From CALLMM01 sp964429855 (lineage in GTDB: Bacteria; Armatimonadota; Chthonomonadetes; Chthonomonadales; CAJBBX01): a stretch of 64,000 bases of DNA. The translations under genes were made by a program, and so were the position numbers. The stretch lies in NCBI GenBank assembly GCA_964429855.1, contig CAYSDM010000001.1, forward strand, positions 1 to 64,000, read 5' to 3'. The notes beneath the pieces are model-generated. The model was given only the letters and a program-made list of their open reading frames with translations, made no database searches and was not told the DNA's origin. Shown here piece by piece: positions 42,143 through 51,660 of this stretch. Position 1 is the first letter of the stretch. Each line of letters opens with the position of its first letter.

Positions 42143-42871
42143 TCACGGATTTATCGCGGAATCGTTCGTTTTCGGAGGGGCTTTCAACGTCTCCGTGGCG
42201 ATCTGCTCCGCCTGTTTGCGCGCTTCGTCTGCTTTCAGAGAATCTCCCTGCTTTTCGTAGACTTCGGCTAATGTCAGAAAGGCGTCACGCGCCCCGGCGG
42301 TTCTCCTTCCGCCTTCCTGCAGTGCCCTGTGCAGTCCCTGCTGCGCCGGTTCGGAGGCGGGGTCCTCCTTCAGCCACATCCGATAGTAGAGGATTGCCTC
42401 TTGATAGCGTTTAGCGGCGGCAAAACCGTCCGAAGCGCGCTGCAGGGAGGCGAGCAGCGAGGCGCGCTGCTCTTTCATCTTGACGCTATCCGGGTGACGC
42501 TTCAGAAACTCGTTCATCACCTGAAACGCAGCTTCCGGTCCCTGCAGCGCGTTGGTTGCGCCCGCCGCCGCGCTCCATATCTCCTCGTCATCCGGCTTAA
42601 GTTCCGCCGCACGGCGAAGGGCGTTGGCAGACTCCTCCTTCTGTCCCCGGCGTCCCAGTTGCATCCCGAGATAGTAGAGCGCGCGGGCATTCTGCGGGTT
42701 CTCTTTTGCGATCTGTTGTAACTGCTCCAGCGAGGCTTCCGCAAGCGCCTGATCCGCCTGATTAGATCGCCACCAGAGAAACCAGATCAGACCCGTTGCA
42801 CACAGCAGGAGGACAATCCCCGCCTGAGTGATCCTCTTTCTTTTGGGAAGGGTTTGCGCTGCATCGTTCAC
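42143..42871 (-). CDS. Membrane-anchored TPR protein
   Basis: 242 residues from GTG 42871 (GGAGAAGAG upstream); ATG 42922 is an alternative that would overlap the upstream gene. One transmembrane helix (~16-33, AGIVLLLCATGLIWFLWW), then TPR repeats: NPQNARALYYLGMQLGRRGQKEESANALRRAAELKPDDEE, PEAAFQVMNEFLKRHPD, AKRYQEAILYYRMWLKEDPAS and AFLTLAEVYEKQGDSLKADEARKQ. The repeats face the cytoplasm or periplasm as a docking surface. It follows the six-hairpin gene in the same direction. Confidence 0.82.
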   Translation of the reverse strand: MNDAAQTLPKRKRITQAGIVLLLCATGLIWFLWWRSNQADQALAEASLEQLQQIAKENPQNARALYYLGMQLGRRGQKEESANALRRAAELKPDDEEIWSAAAGATNALQGPEAAFQVMNEFLKRHPDSVKMKEQRASLLASLQRASDGFAAAKRYQEAILYYRMWLKEDPASEPAQQGLHRALQEGGRRTAGARDAFLTLAEVYEKQGDSLKADEARKQAEQIATETLKAPPKTNDSAINP

Positions 42872-42893
42872 CGGCTCTTCTCCGCTCCTGAAA

Positions 42894-44033
42894 CTATATC
42901 TGCTCGAATCGTCCGAGCGCATCCAGCGTCCAGCCCAGCATCCACGCCTGATTTTCCGGCGGGCGCGGCTCCGAATCGCCGGTAACCTTGAAGTATCCTC
43001 CCGTGAGAACCGTCTCCGGGGTAAGATGTTCCCGTATCCAGTCTTTTGCTGCCAGCGCGCGCGGGCGGCACTGCGCAATGGTCTCCTCCGAGAGGAGCCC
43101 GGCGTCTCGCGTTCGCAGATAGGAGAGGATCGCTCCCGCCGTCATTCCCAGCCATTTATCATCGCGACCGCGCATTCCGCAGGAGCCGTCCTCGAACTGG
43201 CATGCCTCGAACTGCCACCGCATGGAGCGCGCGCACTTCTCTGCAATCCGCTGCTTTAACTCCGCGCTCCCGGTGACCGCCGCCACCTTGCAGAGAAACT
43301 CTATCGCGCCGACCGAAGAGAATCCCCAGCCCATCTCGCAGGATCGCTGTCCCCGGAAATGCTCAAAGCTGTCAATAATCGTCGGGGCGACCACCCAGGT
43401 TCCCAGCGCGGAAGACCAGCAGCCATCATAGGAGCCTGTCTGCGCCTCCGTCAGGTAGTAGCGCGCCAGCCCCTCCGCGTCATACAGGACATCCCGGCGT
43501 CCCGACACATGGTAGTAGCCGATCAGCCCGCGACCCATGTGACAGTTGTCGTCTGAATTGGCGCTGTCTATGACCCCGTGCCGTTCGCTGCCGTAACCGT
43601 TGCGAAAATAGCTGCCCTGCTCCCACTTCCAGCGCGCCAGCCACTCGTAGAGCGCGGCAGCCTTGCCGTCCATCGAATCCTCCGCCGGATTGTGTTTGCG
43701 AAACATCTCAAAGCCCGCCAGCGCCATGCCGTACTGATAGGGGTAGGAGGGATAGTCCTGACGCTGTCCTCCCGTCGGCGGGTCGCGCATACAGGAGAGG
43801 TAGAAGGCGATATAGCGGTCTGCCGCCTCTTTATAGACGATTTCGCTTGTGTCTTCAAAGGCGCGATACAACCCGATAGCCATAAAGGTCGGGCTGTGAA
43901 ACCTGGTCGAGATGCACTTTCCCGGGGTGACAAAGGGGCATCTGTCCGGGTCCGGACGACCGTAGGGGGTCTGCCACTCCACAAACCTGTCCGCGATCAT
44001 ACGAATCTGTGTCAGCGTTACCTGATCCTGCAT
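42894..44033 (-). CDS. Six-hairpin (alpha/alpha-toroid) protein of unknown activity
   Basis: 379 residues from ATG 44033 (AGGAAA precedes; the frame is also open further upstream, but there it overlaps a gene remnant). The sequence is helical and aromatic-rich with GxG turns (YRAFEDTSEIVYKEAADRYIAFYLS, GRGLIGYYHVSGRRDVLYDAEGLARYYL, WGFSSVGAIEFLCKVAAVTG), the pattern of (alpha/alpha)6 toroids found in glycosidases, lyases and terpene cyclases. No signal peptide. A catalytic acid cannot be assigned. In context a glycoside-active enzyme is likely. Confidence 0.7.
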   Translation of the reverse strand: MQDQVTLTQIRMIADRFVEWQTPYGRPDPDRCPFVTPGKCISTRFHSPTFMAIGLYRAFEDTSEIVYKEAADRYIAFYLSCMRDPPTGGQRQDYPSYPYQYGMALAGFEMFRKHNPAEDSMDGKAAALYEWLARWKWEQGSYFRNGYGSERHGVIDSANSDDNCHMGRGLIGYYHVSGRRDVLYDAEGLARYYLTEAQTGSYDGCWSSALGTWVVAPTIIDSFEHFRGQRSCEMGWGFSSVGAIEFLCKVAAVTGSAELKQRIAEKCARSMRWQFEACQFEDGSCGMRGRDDKWLGMTAGAILSYLRTRDAGLLSEETIAQCRPRALAAKDWIREHLTPETVLTGGYFKVTGDSEPRPPENQAWMLGWTLDALGRFEQI

Positions 44034-44058
44034 TTTCCTGAGCCTTTCCAAGTTTGCT

Positions 44059-44378
44059 TTAGCCGGACAGCACGCAGAGCCGTCCATCGCCCAACGCGAC
44101 GATGATTTCGATTTCGCCGTCGTTATCCACATCCGCCAGAACGGGAGAGCCGACGCCGGCTGGATGCCGGTCAGTTGTCGATTCTGTCGCGTCGCCTGCC
44201 AGCTTCCGTCGTCCGCGGGGAGCGCAGGCGCGGACTCCGTGGCGGCTCCAATCATTTCAGGCATCATGTAGGCGGCTCCTATGGCGGCGGCGGTCGTTCC
44301 GCAGAATGCGCGGCGAGTCATCGGTTCCGACGTTTTGCTCGTTCCGCTCTTTGCGTTATGTGGTCTATCCGTCATCAT
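44059..44378 (-). pseudogene. Remnant of a Tat-exported FG-GAP/VCBS protein
   Basis: From ATG 44378 one frame encodes a twin-arginine signal (TRRAFCGTTAAAIGAAY) and W-Q-A-T-R-Q-N-R-Q-L-T-G, the opening signature of the propeller family here. One base later in register the neighbouring frame encodes GSPVLADVDNDGEIEIIVALGDGRLCVLSG and a stop at 44059: an FG-GAP/VCBS calcium loop and a typical C-terminal end. The body of several hundred residues is absent. This is the same 'both ends kept, middle gone' pattern as the GH32 remnant. Confidence 0.7.
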
Positions 44379-44832
44379 GCGACTCTTCTACCCGCTCGAT
44401 GGCGAGGGGTTTGACGCCTTCGCGCCGCATTCGCCTGCAGACGGCATAGAAGGGTTCGGCTCCATCGGTAATGCGCGCAAAGATACTTACTGGAGCCGGA
44501 CCTTCCCACATCGAGGGGCGCGCATCCCAGTGGTAAAACCAGCAGATTTCGGAGAACTCCGTCTCGACAGTTGCCGACGAACCGGGCAGGAAGTACGTAT
44601 AACCGACATCTCCGATCTTCACCTCGGCGGTCGCGTTCTCCGGCTCGACGATCACCATCTCCGGCAGGATCAGCACCGCTTCACTGCCGGAATAGATCGC
44701 ATGGTGCGACTCGCCGCGGACCGGCAGCGCATTCCAGATCGCTTCGCAGGTGCGTGGAGCCTCCTCCTCCAGCATCTCCGCAATGGCGGAGACCTTCTCT
44801 GCGGTGAATGTCAGTCGTATTTTTCTCGCCAT
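44365..44832 (-). CDS. DUF3830-family protein (cyclophilin-like fold)
   Basis: 155 residues. Matches the DUF3830 pattern: RKIRLTFTAEKVSAIAEMLEEEAPRTCEAIWNALPVRGESHHAIYSG, ILPEMVIVEPENAT, GDVGYTY and EICWFYHWDARP. Proteins of this family have a cyclophilin-like barrel and no assigned biochemical role; they often lie in catabolic operons for ring-containing amides and amines. The start overlaps the stop of the FG-GAP gene by one base (TAATG). Confidence 0.85.
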   Translation of the reverse strand: MARKIRLTFTAEKVSAIAEMLEEEAPRTCEAIWNALPVRGESHHAIYSGSEAVLILPEMVIVEPENATAEVKIGDVGYTYFLPGSSATVETEFSEICWFYHWDARPSMWEGPAPVSIFARITDGAEPFYAVCRRMRREGVKPLAIERVEESHDDG

Positions 44833-47549
44833 TAACGTGGTTCTCCCTTCAGTATCCGAATGCTGCCGTCCTCCATCTCGACGATGATCTCCAGCAGACC
44901 GTCGCCGTCTACATCCGCCGCAATCGTATCGCGCACGCCGTAATCGAACGTCTTTTTCCAGAGGACGACGGGCGAACCTCCACGCTCATCCAGCGCGATC
45001 AGATCGCCGTTGGGCAGACCCATCAGAAAGTTATCGCGCCCGTCGCCGTCTATATCCGCGCTGATCACGTTGATCGGCAGCGTAGCGCGGCTTCCGGTCG
45101 GGAATGTCCATCGCGTCTGGCAGGTGTTTACGTCAATGCAGTGGAAGATGCCCTCCTGATTGACCATTGCTAAATCCCACTGCCCGTCCGGGCGAATCTT
45201 TCCAACCGCCGCGCCGCTCCATTCGAACTCGGAGACGCTGGCAAAGTCTCGCTTCGCCAGACGGCTGCCTTCGGCGTCGAGAATCTCCAGCGTCTGCAAG
45301 CCGGAGGTCATCAGGATTCGAGTTACGCCGCCCGGCCCGAACGGTCCCACAATGGGAACCACATATTTCGCGCCGTTGTCCCGTCCCGGAACGGTGTTAT
45401 GCCAACCGTGCGCGATCAGGCGGCTCCTACCGGATAGATCATACAGCAGGTGCTTGCCGTGATTGTCCACCAGAATGGTATACTCGCCGCGTCCCTGAAG
45501 GTCCGCGACCGCCGCGGTGCGCGGATAGGGACCCTCCTTCTCATCAAACCAGAGCGTTGCGCCGCGAGAATCGTAGAGCGCACTTGCCAGCGTATGCACG
45601 CCCGTCTGCAAACCGGCGTAGAGTCGCATCTGCTCTTTTCCAAAGGGGATCAGGGTCGCGCCGCTTCGCGTGATGGAGTGTCGGTAGAGCGGATAGGGCA
45701 GCCGGATGATCGTCTTCGGGGTCGTTCTTTCGCCGGGGCGCGGTTCGGACAGGAGGATCGAATCGTTCTGCACGGTGCAGACCACTCGCTGCCCCCTTAT
45801 TCCGATCCAGAGCGCGGGCAGCCCTCCCGGAACCGACCAGGAGGTTTTGAATCTACCGGGTGACTGGAAATCGGGCTGGCCGCCGGTCACCGTGCCGTTG
45901 GAGAGCGCAAAGACCAGTTCCGGCTTTCCATTGGCATAGCCGACCAGCGGAGCGGAAGCCGCAAACGCCGCGTGCGCTTCCGGCGGGCGGATGCTTCTGT
46001 CTCTCCGTCCGATCGTTTCGCTGCCGGTAGAGAGCGCCACTGCCCGCGAAATGGGACTGATGGAGTAGGTCTCTACAACGGAGACGCCATCCCGGATATG
46101 CCAGAACGATTCGGAAGGCTTTCCCGCCTGGCGCAGCAGAAGCAGACCGCGCGCTCCATCCTGTTTTTGCACATAATGCGGCGTATTGCGTACCGCCATA
46201 AAGGCGGTGTCGTCCGGTACGCGCCATCCGCTCATGGCAAACGTGGCGCGTTCGACCGTCGCAATGTCGCGAAAAGTGCGCCCGTCAACGGCTTGCAGAG
46301 TCGATTCTGAGGCTGTCCGACGCTGTGTCTCCGTGCTGGTGATGATCTCCGGGCATCCATCGCCGTTCAGGTCATAGCATCCCCAGAAGTAGCGGTCCGG
46401 CAGATCGGCCAGACGCGCCTGAAACCCTTTTGTTGGTTCGATCACGACGGTATGCCAGCGATTGTCGCCGGTTACGTTGAACAGCCCGATGACCAGTTCT
46501 TTCCTGCCGTCGCCGTTCACATCTGCCAGCGAGGTGATATTGGGGCGCAGTTCCCGGAAGTCGTCCGGCAGGTCGTGCTCAATAAAGAGAGACCAGAGAG
46601 GCTGCAGCCGTTTGCCCCCGTCGTTTCGCAAGAGCGTGATATACTCCTCGACCTGACAGGACAGCATCGCCACATCCCGGAAGCCGTCGCCGTCTATGTC
46701 CGTCGCCGCGAGCAGACCGTAAGGGCGTCCCGCGCTCTCACCGCCGGTGATGTTGTGATGAATGTCGAACTTGATCGCGCCGGTTTCGGAACTTATCACG
46801 GCGATGTAGCCGGGCTTGCTCGCCAGCACAATGTCGGAGATGCCGTCGTTGTCCATATCCGCCAGCGCGATCAACGGTCCGTAGCCCTGCCAGAAGGTGT
46901 TGGGATAGTTCTGTTCCCAGACGATCACGGGCTGATTTCCGCGATGGGTCAGGTCGAGGCAGTAGCCGCGCAGGGTGTTTTGCGGGAAGCAGATTAATCG
47001 CCTCTTCTCGCCCTGACGCCATAGCTTGTAGCTGCCGACAAAGGAGCCGACCGGAGGCTGCCATGTCCAGCGGGTATTCCCTGTGCGAACGTCCAGCAGC
47101 GTCAGCGCGGTCTGACCGAGTGTTATCAGCGCCTCGCTCGCGCCGTCGCCGTCGAAATCCTCTACTGCGATGACGCCGCCCACGCCCAGTTTCGGCTGGT
47201 TCCAGAGCAGTTTCCCATCCGGCAGAACGAGGCGAACGCCCGAACGCGCCTGCGCAAAGTAGCCCTCTCTGCCCTGCACGTTGACAGGCGAGAGATAGGC
47301 ATAAGATCCGGTGTCGCCGCCGAATGACCAGACCTCTTTCGGGGCGCGCTTCATCCTGCCGGGAACGTCTGCCCGCGCCGTGTTCTGCGGGTCTTTGCGG
47401 GGAAGCAGCCAGAGACCGCGCGGAGTCTCCTGCGCTCCACTGGAGAGAGCCAGGAGCGGCAGGAGCGCCAGAATAGGAGCCACAGACCGGAATCGAGATG
47501 GAAGGTGTTTGACCATGATTCTGTTCGCTGCGGACTTTGTCCGTCGCAT
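44832..47549 (-). CDS. Secreted FG-GAP/VCBS beta-propeller protein
   Basis: 905 residues; ATG 47549 with AGGAGAG just upstream. Signal peptide at ~23-40 (VAPILALLPLLALSSGAQ), then GLWLLPRKDPQNTARADVPGRM, the family signature. At least seven calcium loops of the D-x-D-G-D-G-x-x-E/D type: DFDGDGASE, DMDNDGISD, DIDGDGFRD, DVNGDGRKE, DLNGDGCPE, DIDGDGRDN and DVDGDGLLE. It should form one or two propellers outside the cell. Function is probably adhesive or carbohydrate-binding; no enzyme motif is seen. Confidence 0.85.
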   Translation of the reverse strand: MRRTKSAANRIMVKHLPSRFRSVAPILALLPLLALSSGAQETPRGLWLLPRKDPQNTARADVPGRMKRAPKEVWSFGGDTGSYAYLSPVNVQGREGYFAQARSGVRLVLPDGKLLWNQPKLGVGGVIAVEDFDGDGASEALITLGQTALTLLDVRTGNTRWTWQPPVGSFVGSYKLWRQGEKRRLICFPQNTLRGYCLDLTHRGNQPVIVWEQNYPNTFWQGYGPLIALADMDNDGISDIVLASKPGYIAVISSETGAIKFDIHHNITGGESAGRPYGLLAATDIDGDGFRDVAMLSCQVEEYITLLRNDGGKRLQPLWSLFIEHDLPDDFRELRPNITSLADVNGDGRKELVIGLFNVTGDNRWHTVVIEPTKGFQARLADLPDRYFWGCYDLNGDGCPEIITSTETQRRTASESTLQAVDGRTFRDIATVERATFAMSGWRVPDDTAFMAVRNTPHYVQKQDGARGLLLLRQAGKPSESFWHIRDGVSVVETYSISPISRAVALSTGSETIGRRDRSIRPPEAHAAFAASAPLVGYANGKPELVFALSNGTVTGGQPDFQSPGRFKTSWSVPGGLPALWIGIRGQRVVCTVQNDSILLSEPRPGERTTPKTIIRLPYPLYRHSITRSGATLIPFGKEQMRLYAGLQTGVHTLASALYDSRGATLWFDEKEGPYPRTAAVADLQGRGEYTILVDNHGKHLLYDLSGRSRLIAHGWHNTVPGRDNGAKYVVPIVGPFGPGGVTRILMTSGLQTLEILDAEGSRLAKRDFASVSEFEWSGAAVGKIRPDGQWDLAMVNQEGIFHCIDVNTCQTRWTFPTGSRATLPINVISADIDGDGRDNFLMGLPNGDLIALDERGGSPVVLWKKTFDYGVRDTIAADVDGDGLLEIIVEMEDGSIRILKGEPR

Positions 47550-47573
47550 TATCTCTCCTGAAAGGGGCGGTTT

Positions 47574-48584
47574 TCAATCCGCGTGCAGCAGGCGCGGTCG
47601 AAAGGCGATCTCCATGCCGTCTCTGACGGTGACGGTGAAGCGGACCATGCGGGGACGAATTACCTCTACATGAATTGGAGTTGCATCAATGAGAGCGACC
47701 GGATTCTGACACCAGGCGGCAGGTATCTCCGCCTCCAGCGTCAGCGCGCGACAGACAGTCTGGGGAGGCAGATTCTCAAAGTTCAGGCGATAGACGATCT
47801 CCTCCGCATTCTCGCGAACCGTGGTGATCCTGGTATGCCGCCGGGTGGCATGGTAGTAGATCACCTCATCCGGATTGGCGCACCAGACCGCATCGCCGCC
47901 TTCGGAGAGAACCGTCTCCAGACGACGGCGAAGCTGCGCCTCGGAGCAGTCTTTATGCGGGTGAACGGCTTTCTCCAGCGGGCAGTGGCAGTAGTCAATG
48001 ATCCATCCGTTGTCCGCCTGCGCGTGGCGAATGTTGCGGTAGGGGTCGTATTCATTGTAGAACGGCTCATACATCGCCTCATGGAGCGCGGTGCGGTTCA
48101 GCCAGAAAAGCTCCTCGCCCGGACGGTTGAGGGCGTCCGTGATGCTCATCGCTCCGAGATAGCCGTATTTGCGGCAGGCTTCCAGAACGTGCGGAGCCAT
48201 ATTCACGTTACTGCCCGCCGCGCAGTAGAGCGGAACCGGCGCGCCGCAGGCATCTTCCAGCACTTTTTTCGCCTCGCCGATCTCCCTGTCTACCATCTCC
48301 GGTGTAACCACCTCATGGCTCCAGGTATGGTTGCCTACTCCCCATCCGCGCGCGATCAGATCCCGCAGACCGGCAGGTCCCATGTGATGGAAGCCGTTGT
48401 AAGACGACTGCCCTAACTGACGCACGACTCCGAGATGCCCTGCGACCGCTTCGACATGACCGGGAATGCCAAACTCCTCATGGTAGGGGATGACGAAGCG
48501 ATGAAGCTCTTCCAATGCCTCATCATAGGTGATGGAGTAGACCCACTGCTTGCCGTATTTCCACTTGCAGCTAGAGAGCGACAT
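47574..48584 (-). CDS. Polysaccharide-deacetylase-like (NodB) metal-dependent hydrolase
   Basis: 336 residues. NodB-type barrel: SITYDEALEE gives the metal/catalytic Asp strand and GWGVGNHTWSHEVV the H-x3-H metal pair (NHTWSH). Downstream motifs are diverged (PLYCAAGSN; DYCHCPLE). Its ribosome site GGAGG overlaps the last codons of the membrane-protein gene, so it is translationally linked to it. It may remove acetyl or amide groups from a sugar or small amide; members of this family also hydrolyse allantoin-like substrates. Confidence 0.85.
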   Translation of the reverse strand: MSLSSCKWKYGKQWVYSITYDEALEELHRFVIPYHEEFGIPGHVEAVAGHLGVVRQLGQSSYNGFHHMGPAGLRDLIARGWGVGNHTWSHEVVTPEMVDREIGEAKKVLEDACGAPVPLYCAAGSNVNMAPHVLEACRKYGYLGAMSITDALNRPGEELFWLNRTALHEAMYEPFYNEYDPYRNIRHAQADNGWIIDYCHCPLEKAVHPHKDCSEAQLRRRLETVLSEGGDAVWCANPDEVIYYHATRRHTRITTVRENAEEIVYRLNFENLPPQTVCRALTLEAEIPAAWCQNPVALIDATPIHVEVIRPRMVRFTVTVRDGMEIAFRPRLLHAD

Positions 48585-48587
48585 ATC

Positions 48588-50609
48588 TTATCCTCCAAAG
48601 TAGAGATGGTACGCTTTGCTGGCGTCCTGGGCGATGAAGAGACTGAAGACGGGCCAGAAGATGCCTGCCATAAAGAAGTGTCCTATCGTCAGACCCAGGA
48701 AGAAGGGGATGCCGGTACGATACATTTTCAAGCCGCCGGCGCGCAGGAGGATCGCCTTCACCAGCCAGGCGACAAACATGGGGAACCACATGGCGGAGGC
48801 TTCGCCGTAGGCGGTCGCCAGAATGAATCCAAGCGGATGGAAGGGCGATCCGAGCCAGTGCAGCCGGAGCCAGTAGAGCGCGGTCGTGAATATAAATCCT
48901 CCGCCTATCGCAAAAAGAGACGATACATTCTGTTTGGGAGCCAGCGAGAGACGCGAGGACATCTGCTGATACTCCTGCTGCGCGACCGTTGCCCGAAACT
49001 CTCCCGCGCCGGTTCCTCCCCCCGCCATATTCGCGCCCAGCGCATAGTAGGCGCTCAGATGCACCCAGTAGGCTGCCGCCAGACCGATCAGAAAGGCGAT
49101 CATCAGCCCTGAAAAGATCGTGCGCCGATGGATTCGAGCCTCCTGCCCGATCTTCAGCGCGTCCAGTTGGTACGCAGCGTGTTCCTGCGCCAGATGGTGA
49201 CGCGAGAGCCAGGCGAGGCTGGAGAACGTAACGATGGAGCGCGTGCCGCCCCAACTGTGCGCCGTCTCAAAGCTGACTGCGTTCAGCAGGCTCTCTTTCG
49301 GCAAGCCGTAGGGATAGATAAATCCAAACGGAACTCCTGTCTCGGCGCGAATACGCGCATAGACCAGTACGAACAGACCCAGAACCAGAAAGAACGGCAC
49401 GGAGAGGCGCAGCGAGAACCCTGCCGCATAGCAGAAGCCCAGAATGAAGAGGGTGCAGCCGATCAAGCCGATCCAGAGCGAGCGGTCGGTCTCTTGGCCC
49501 GATCCCCCGGACAGGAAAGAGCGGCGCAGGCTGGTACGAAAGGCGGCTCGCAGCCCCCACAGCAGCAGCAGACCGACCGCCAGAAAACCGCCGAAGCTCT
49601 GCTCCTGCGTAAAGGGAAAGCCGGGTTGATCGTAACCGGCGGCAGTTCCCGCAACCGCGAAGAGGCGGTTGCACAGGTAGAAGAACCAGGTGGAGAAGGT
49701 TACCTCCAGCGGCACAAAGTAGCCGATCCCGATTGCTTCCAGCATTCCGAAGAAGTAGATGGAGCCGAACGGCGACCAGGGACGATCCGGGAAATACTCC
49801 TGAAGAGAGATATAGAATCCCGGCGCGGGAATGGTCGGCTGCAGGATGTGGATGATGTTCAGACCGTTATAGAGGAAGGCGACGCTGAAACCCATCATAA
49901 AGAGCGTCCGGCGAGTCTTCTTCGCGCCATATTGCGACCAGTCTTCCGAGGTCATCGCCAGCGGCAGGAACAGCAGCGGGAACGAGAGCTTTTCCGCCTG
50001 AGTCCACTGCTTTTCGACCAGACGCATCATGCAGAAGGCTCCGAGGAAGATCGCGATGATCAACAGGCTCCACCAGAAGAGCGGACCGATCCACGCTCCC
50101 CAGGGAACGGAGCCGTCCGGGGAGCCGTTGTAGTACTCCTCCACGACTTTTTTATCGTGCGGAGCCAGCCAGGACGGCAGGTATTCGGAGTATTTCGTTC
50201 CGGCGAATATTCCGCCGGGACGCTCGTGGTACTGAAGGGCGACCAGGTGCGGCAAAAACGCCCGGATGTGATACGACCCGTTCAGAATGGTGGCGGTCGC
50301 CAGCATGGTGTAGATGAGAAGTATCTGCGCGCGCGAGGGAGCCAGTCGCGGCGTATAGCGGCGCAGGAGCGGGCGCGACAGGCTGAGAAACAGCACGGCG
50401 GCAAAGGCGGGAAGCGGCGGAACGCCGTGGCTGATGTAGCGCCCCGTCACCATCTCGGAATGACGAATCGCCTGCGCGGTCAGGAGAATAAGAACCATCC
50501 CCGCGCCGAGGGCGATGACGGCGCTTCGGAAGGTCAATCCCTCTCCAGCAGATGCCTCCCCGGTAATCGGAGGAGAGGTGACAGCATACTCTTCGTGCGT
50601 GATATTCAT
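48588..50609 (-). CDS. Large multispanning membrane protein (DUF6785/DUF6784-like)
   Basis: About 673 residues from ATG 50609 (a TTG at 50642 is possible; neither has a strong ribosome site). About 12-14 hydrophobic segments, beginning with FRSAVIALGAGMVLILLTAQAIRH and VPPLPAFAAVLFLSLSRPLLRRYTP. Contains the motif GSYHIRAFLPHLVALQYHERPGGIFAGTKYSEYLPSWLAPHD, an external loop resembling large uncharacterised membrane proteins of Armatimonadota and Planctomycetota. Its neighbours suggest a transport or export role for a substrate handled by the deacetylase, kinase and isochorismatase. The family name is from memory and should be confirmed. Confidence 0.65.
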   Translation of the reverse strand: MNITHEEYAVTSPPITGEASAGEGLTFRSAVIALGAGMVLILLTAQAIRHSEMVTGRYISHGVPPLPAFAAVLFLSLSRPLLRRYTPRLAPSRAQILLIYTMLATATILNGSYHIRAFLPHLVALQYHERPGGIFAGTKYSEYLPSWLAPHDKKVVEEYYNGSPDGSVPWGAWIGPLFWWSLLIIAIFLGAFCMMRLVEKQWTQAEKLSFPLLFLPLAMTSEDWSQYGAKKTRRTLFMMGFSVAFLYNGLNIIHILQPTIPAPGFYISLQEYFPDRPWSPFGSIYFFGMLEAIGIGYFVPLEVTFSTWFFYLCNRLFAVAGTAAGYDQPGFPFTQEQSFGGFLAVGLLLLWGLRAAFRTSLRRSFLSGGSGQETDRSLWIGLIGCTLFILGFCYAAGFSLRLSVPFFLVLGLFVLVYARIRAETGVPFGFIYPYGLPKESLLNAVSFETAHSWGGTRSIVTFSSLAWLSRHHLAQEHAAYQLDALKIGQEARIHRRTIFSGLMIAFLIGLAAAYWVHLSAYYALGANMAGGGTGAGEFRATVAQQEYQQMSSRLSLAPKQNVSSLFAIGGGFIFTTALYWLRLHWLGSPFHPLGFILATAYGEASAMWFPMFVAWLVKAILLRAGGLKMYRTGIPFFLGLTIGHFFMAGIFWPVFSLFIAQDASKAYHLYFGG

Positions 50610-50648
50610 CGGTGCTTTCACGATGTGGAAGACCTTCTGCAAAGGATT

Positions 50649-51656
50649 CTACATAAATCTGAAGTCTATGTCGTCCAGCGCGCGCAGGGGGGGAAGCAGT
50701 CCCTCCAGCAGAAAATCGAGCCGCCGCTCTTCGGACAGTTTCACCATTCCGCCGATGCGGCAGTAGAGCCAGCGCGCGCGGACCACGTGATTCAGAACCG
50801 CCCACTCCTCCCTGCTAACCGTCTCGATCTGCAGATAGGCGTCCATGAAGAGGCGGGCGCGCTCTACGGAGGGCTTCCATGTCTGAGTCAGCGAGACGAT
50901 GTCCGCCGCGTCTATGTCCGTCGCTCGTTCCCCGGAGAACAGAAAAACGCCATCGGCAAGATCGAGAACACGCGGCTGAACGGTCGCCCAGTCCAGATCG
51001 AAGACGCCGGAGACCTCCGATCCCACAAATTTCAGATTTCCGGGATGATAGTCTCCATGCACGACCAGCTTCGGTAGAGCGTGATAGCGCGCATCGGGAA
51101 ATTCCCGTTCCAGCAGCGACACCTGCGCTTCCAGATAGGCGAAGTCCGCCGGAGTCAGCCGCGACCTCAGCGCTTCACGGCAGGCGGTGACGCCCTCTCG
51201 GATTTTTCCCGGATCTTGATAACGCGCCCACTCTTTCCCCGGCGGGGGATGGAAGCTGCGCGCCGCCTGATGGAACTGTGCCAGACGACGCCCCGCCGAT
51301 GCAAGCTGCTCCCCGGAAAAACGATCATGCGAGCCGCCCGGCTGATAGGGAAAGAGTTCATAGACGCTTTCGCCTATCGTCAGCCATCGCTCGCCCTCTT
51401 TGGAAAGAACCGCCAGCGGCGTTCCGAGGCGGAAGGGAGCCAGATGCTCCATCAGCCGATGGTCGAACGCGACATAGCTCTGCACGGAGTATTTCGGATT
51501 GCGCCGCTTGAGAAAGTACTTCCCGGTCTTCGTCTGCAGGGTCATATTGGCGTTGGCGGTCCCGCCCCCCGACTCCGGCGGGAGTGTCAGCGCGCCGACC
51601 GCATAGCGCGAGAGAACCGTATCCAACTCCTCCGGGGCGATCGTTCGCGAGAACAT
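50649..51656 (-). CDS. Aminoglycoside phosphotransferase-fold kinase
   Basis: 335 residues. Kinase-like APH fold: FLKRRNPKY with the ATP-site Lys, ELFPYQPGG as hinge, the catalytic loop VVHGDYHPGNLKF (HGDxxxxN) and the metal-binding GVFDLDWA. Characterised relatives phosphorylate homoserine, choline, sugars or antibiotics. It starts four bases after the isochorismatase stop, indicating co-translation. The small-molecule substrate is not apparent. Confidence 0.88.
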   Translation of the reverse strand: MFSRTIAPEELDTVLSRYAVGALTLPPESGGGTANANMTLQTKTGKYFLKRRNPKYSVQSYVAFDHRLMEHLAPFRLGTPLAVLSKEGERWLTIGESVYELFPYQPGGSHDRFSGEQLASAGRRLAQFHQAARSFHPPPGKEWARYQDPGKIREGVTACREALRSRLTPADFAYLEAQVSLLEREFPDARYHALPKLVVHGDYHPGNLKFVGSEVSGVFDLDWATVQPRVLDLADGVFLFSGERATDIDAADIVSLTQTWKPSVERARLFMDAYLQIETVSREEWAVLNHVVRARWLYCRIGGMVKLSEERRLDFLLEGLLPPLRALDDIDFRFM

Positions 51657-51660
51657 CGCT

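Noticed and set aside
44034..44378. One continuous 494-residue protein from 44378 to 42894
   Set aside because: The first 75 residues belong to a different family (Tat signal plus propeller opening), and the segment between them and residue 116 is the out-of-frame reading of an FG-GAP end. The six-hairpin protein has its own ribosome site at 44033.
49128..51077. Very long plus-strand ORF (649 codons)
   Set aside because: Antisense shadow of the membrane-protein and kinase genes. Low hydrophobicity and a basic, repetitive Gln/Arg/Glu-rich composition; no ribosome site.
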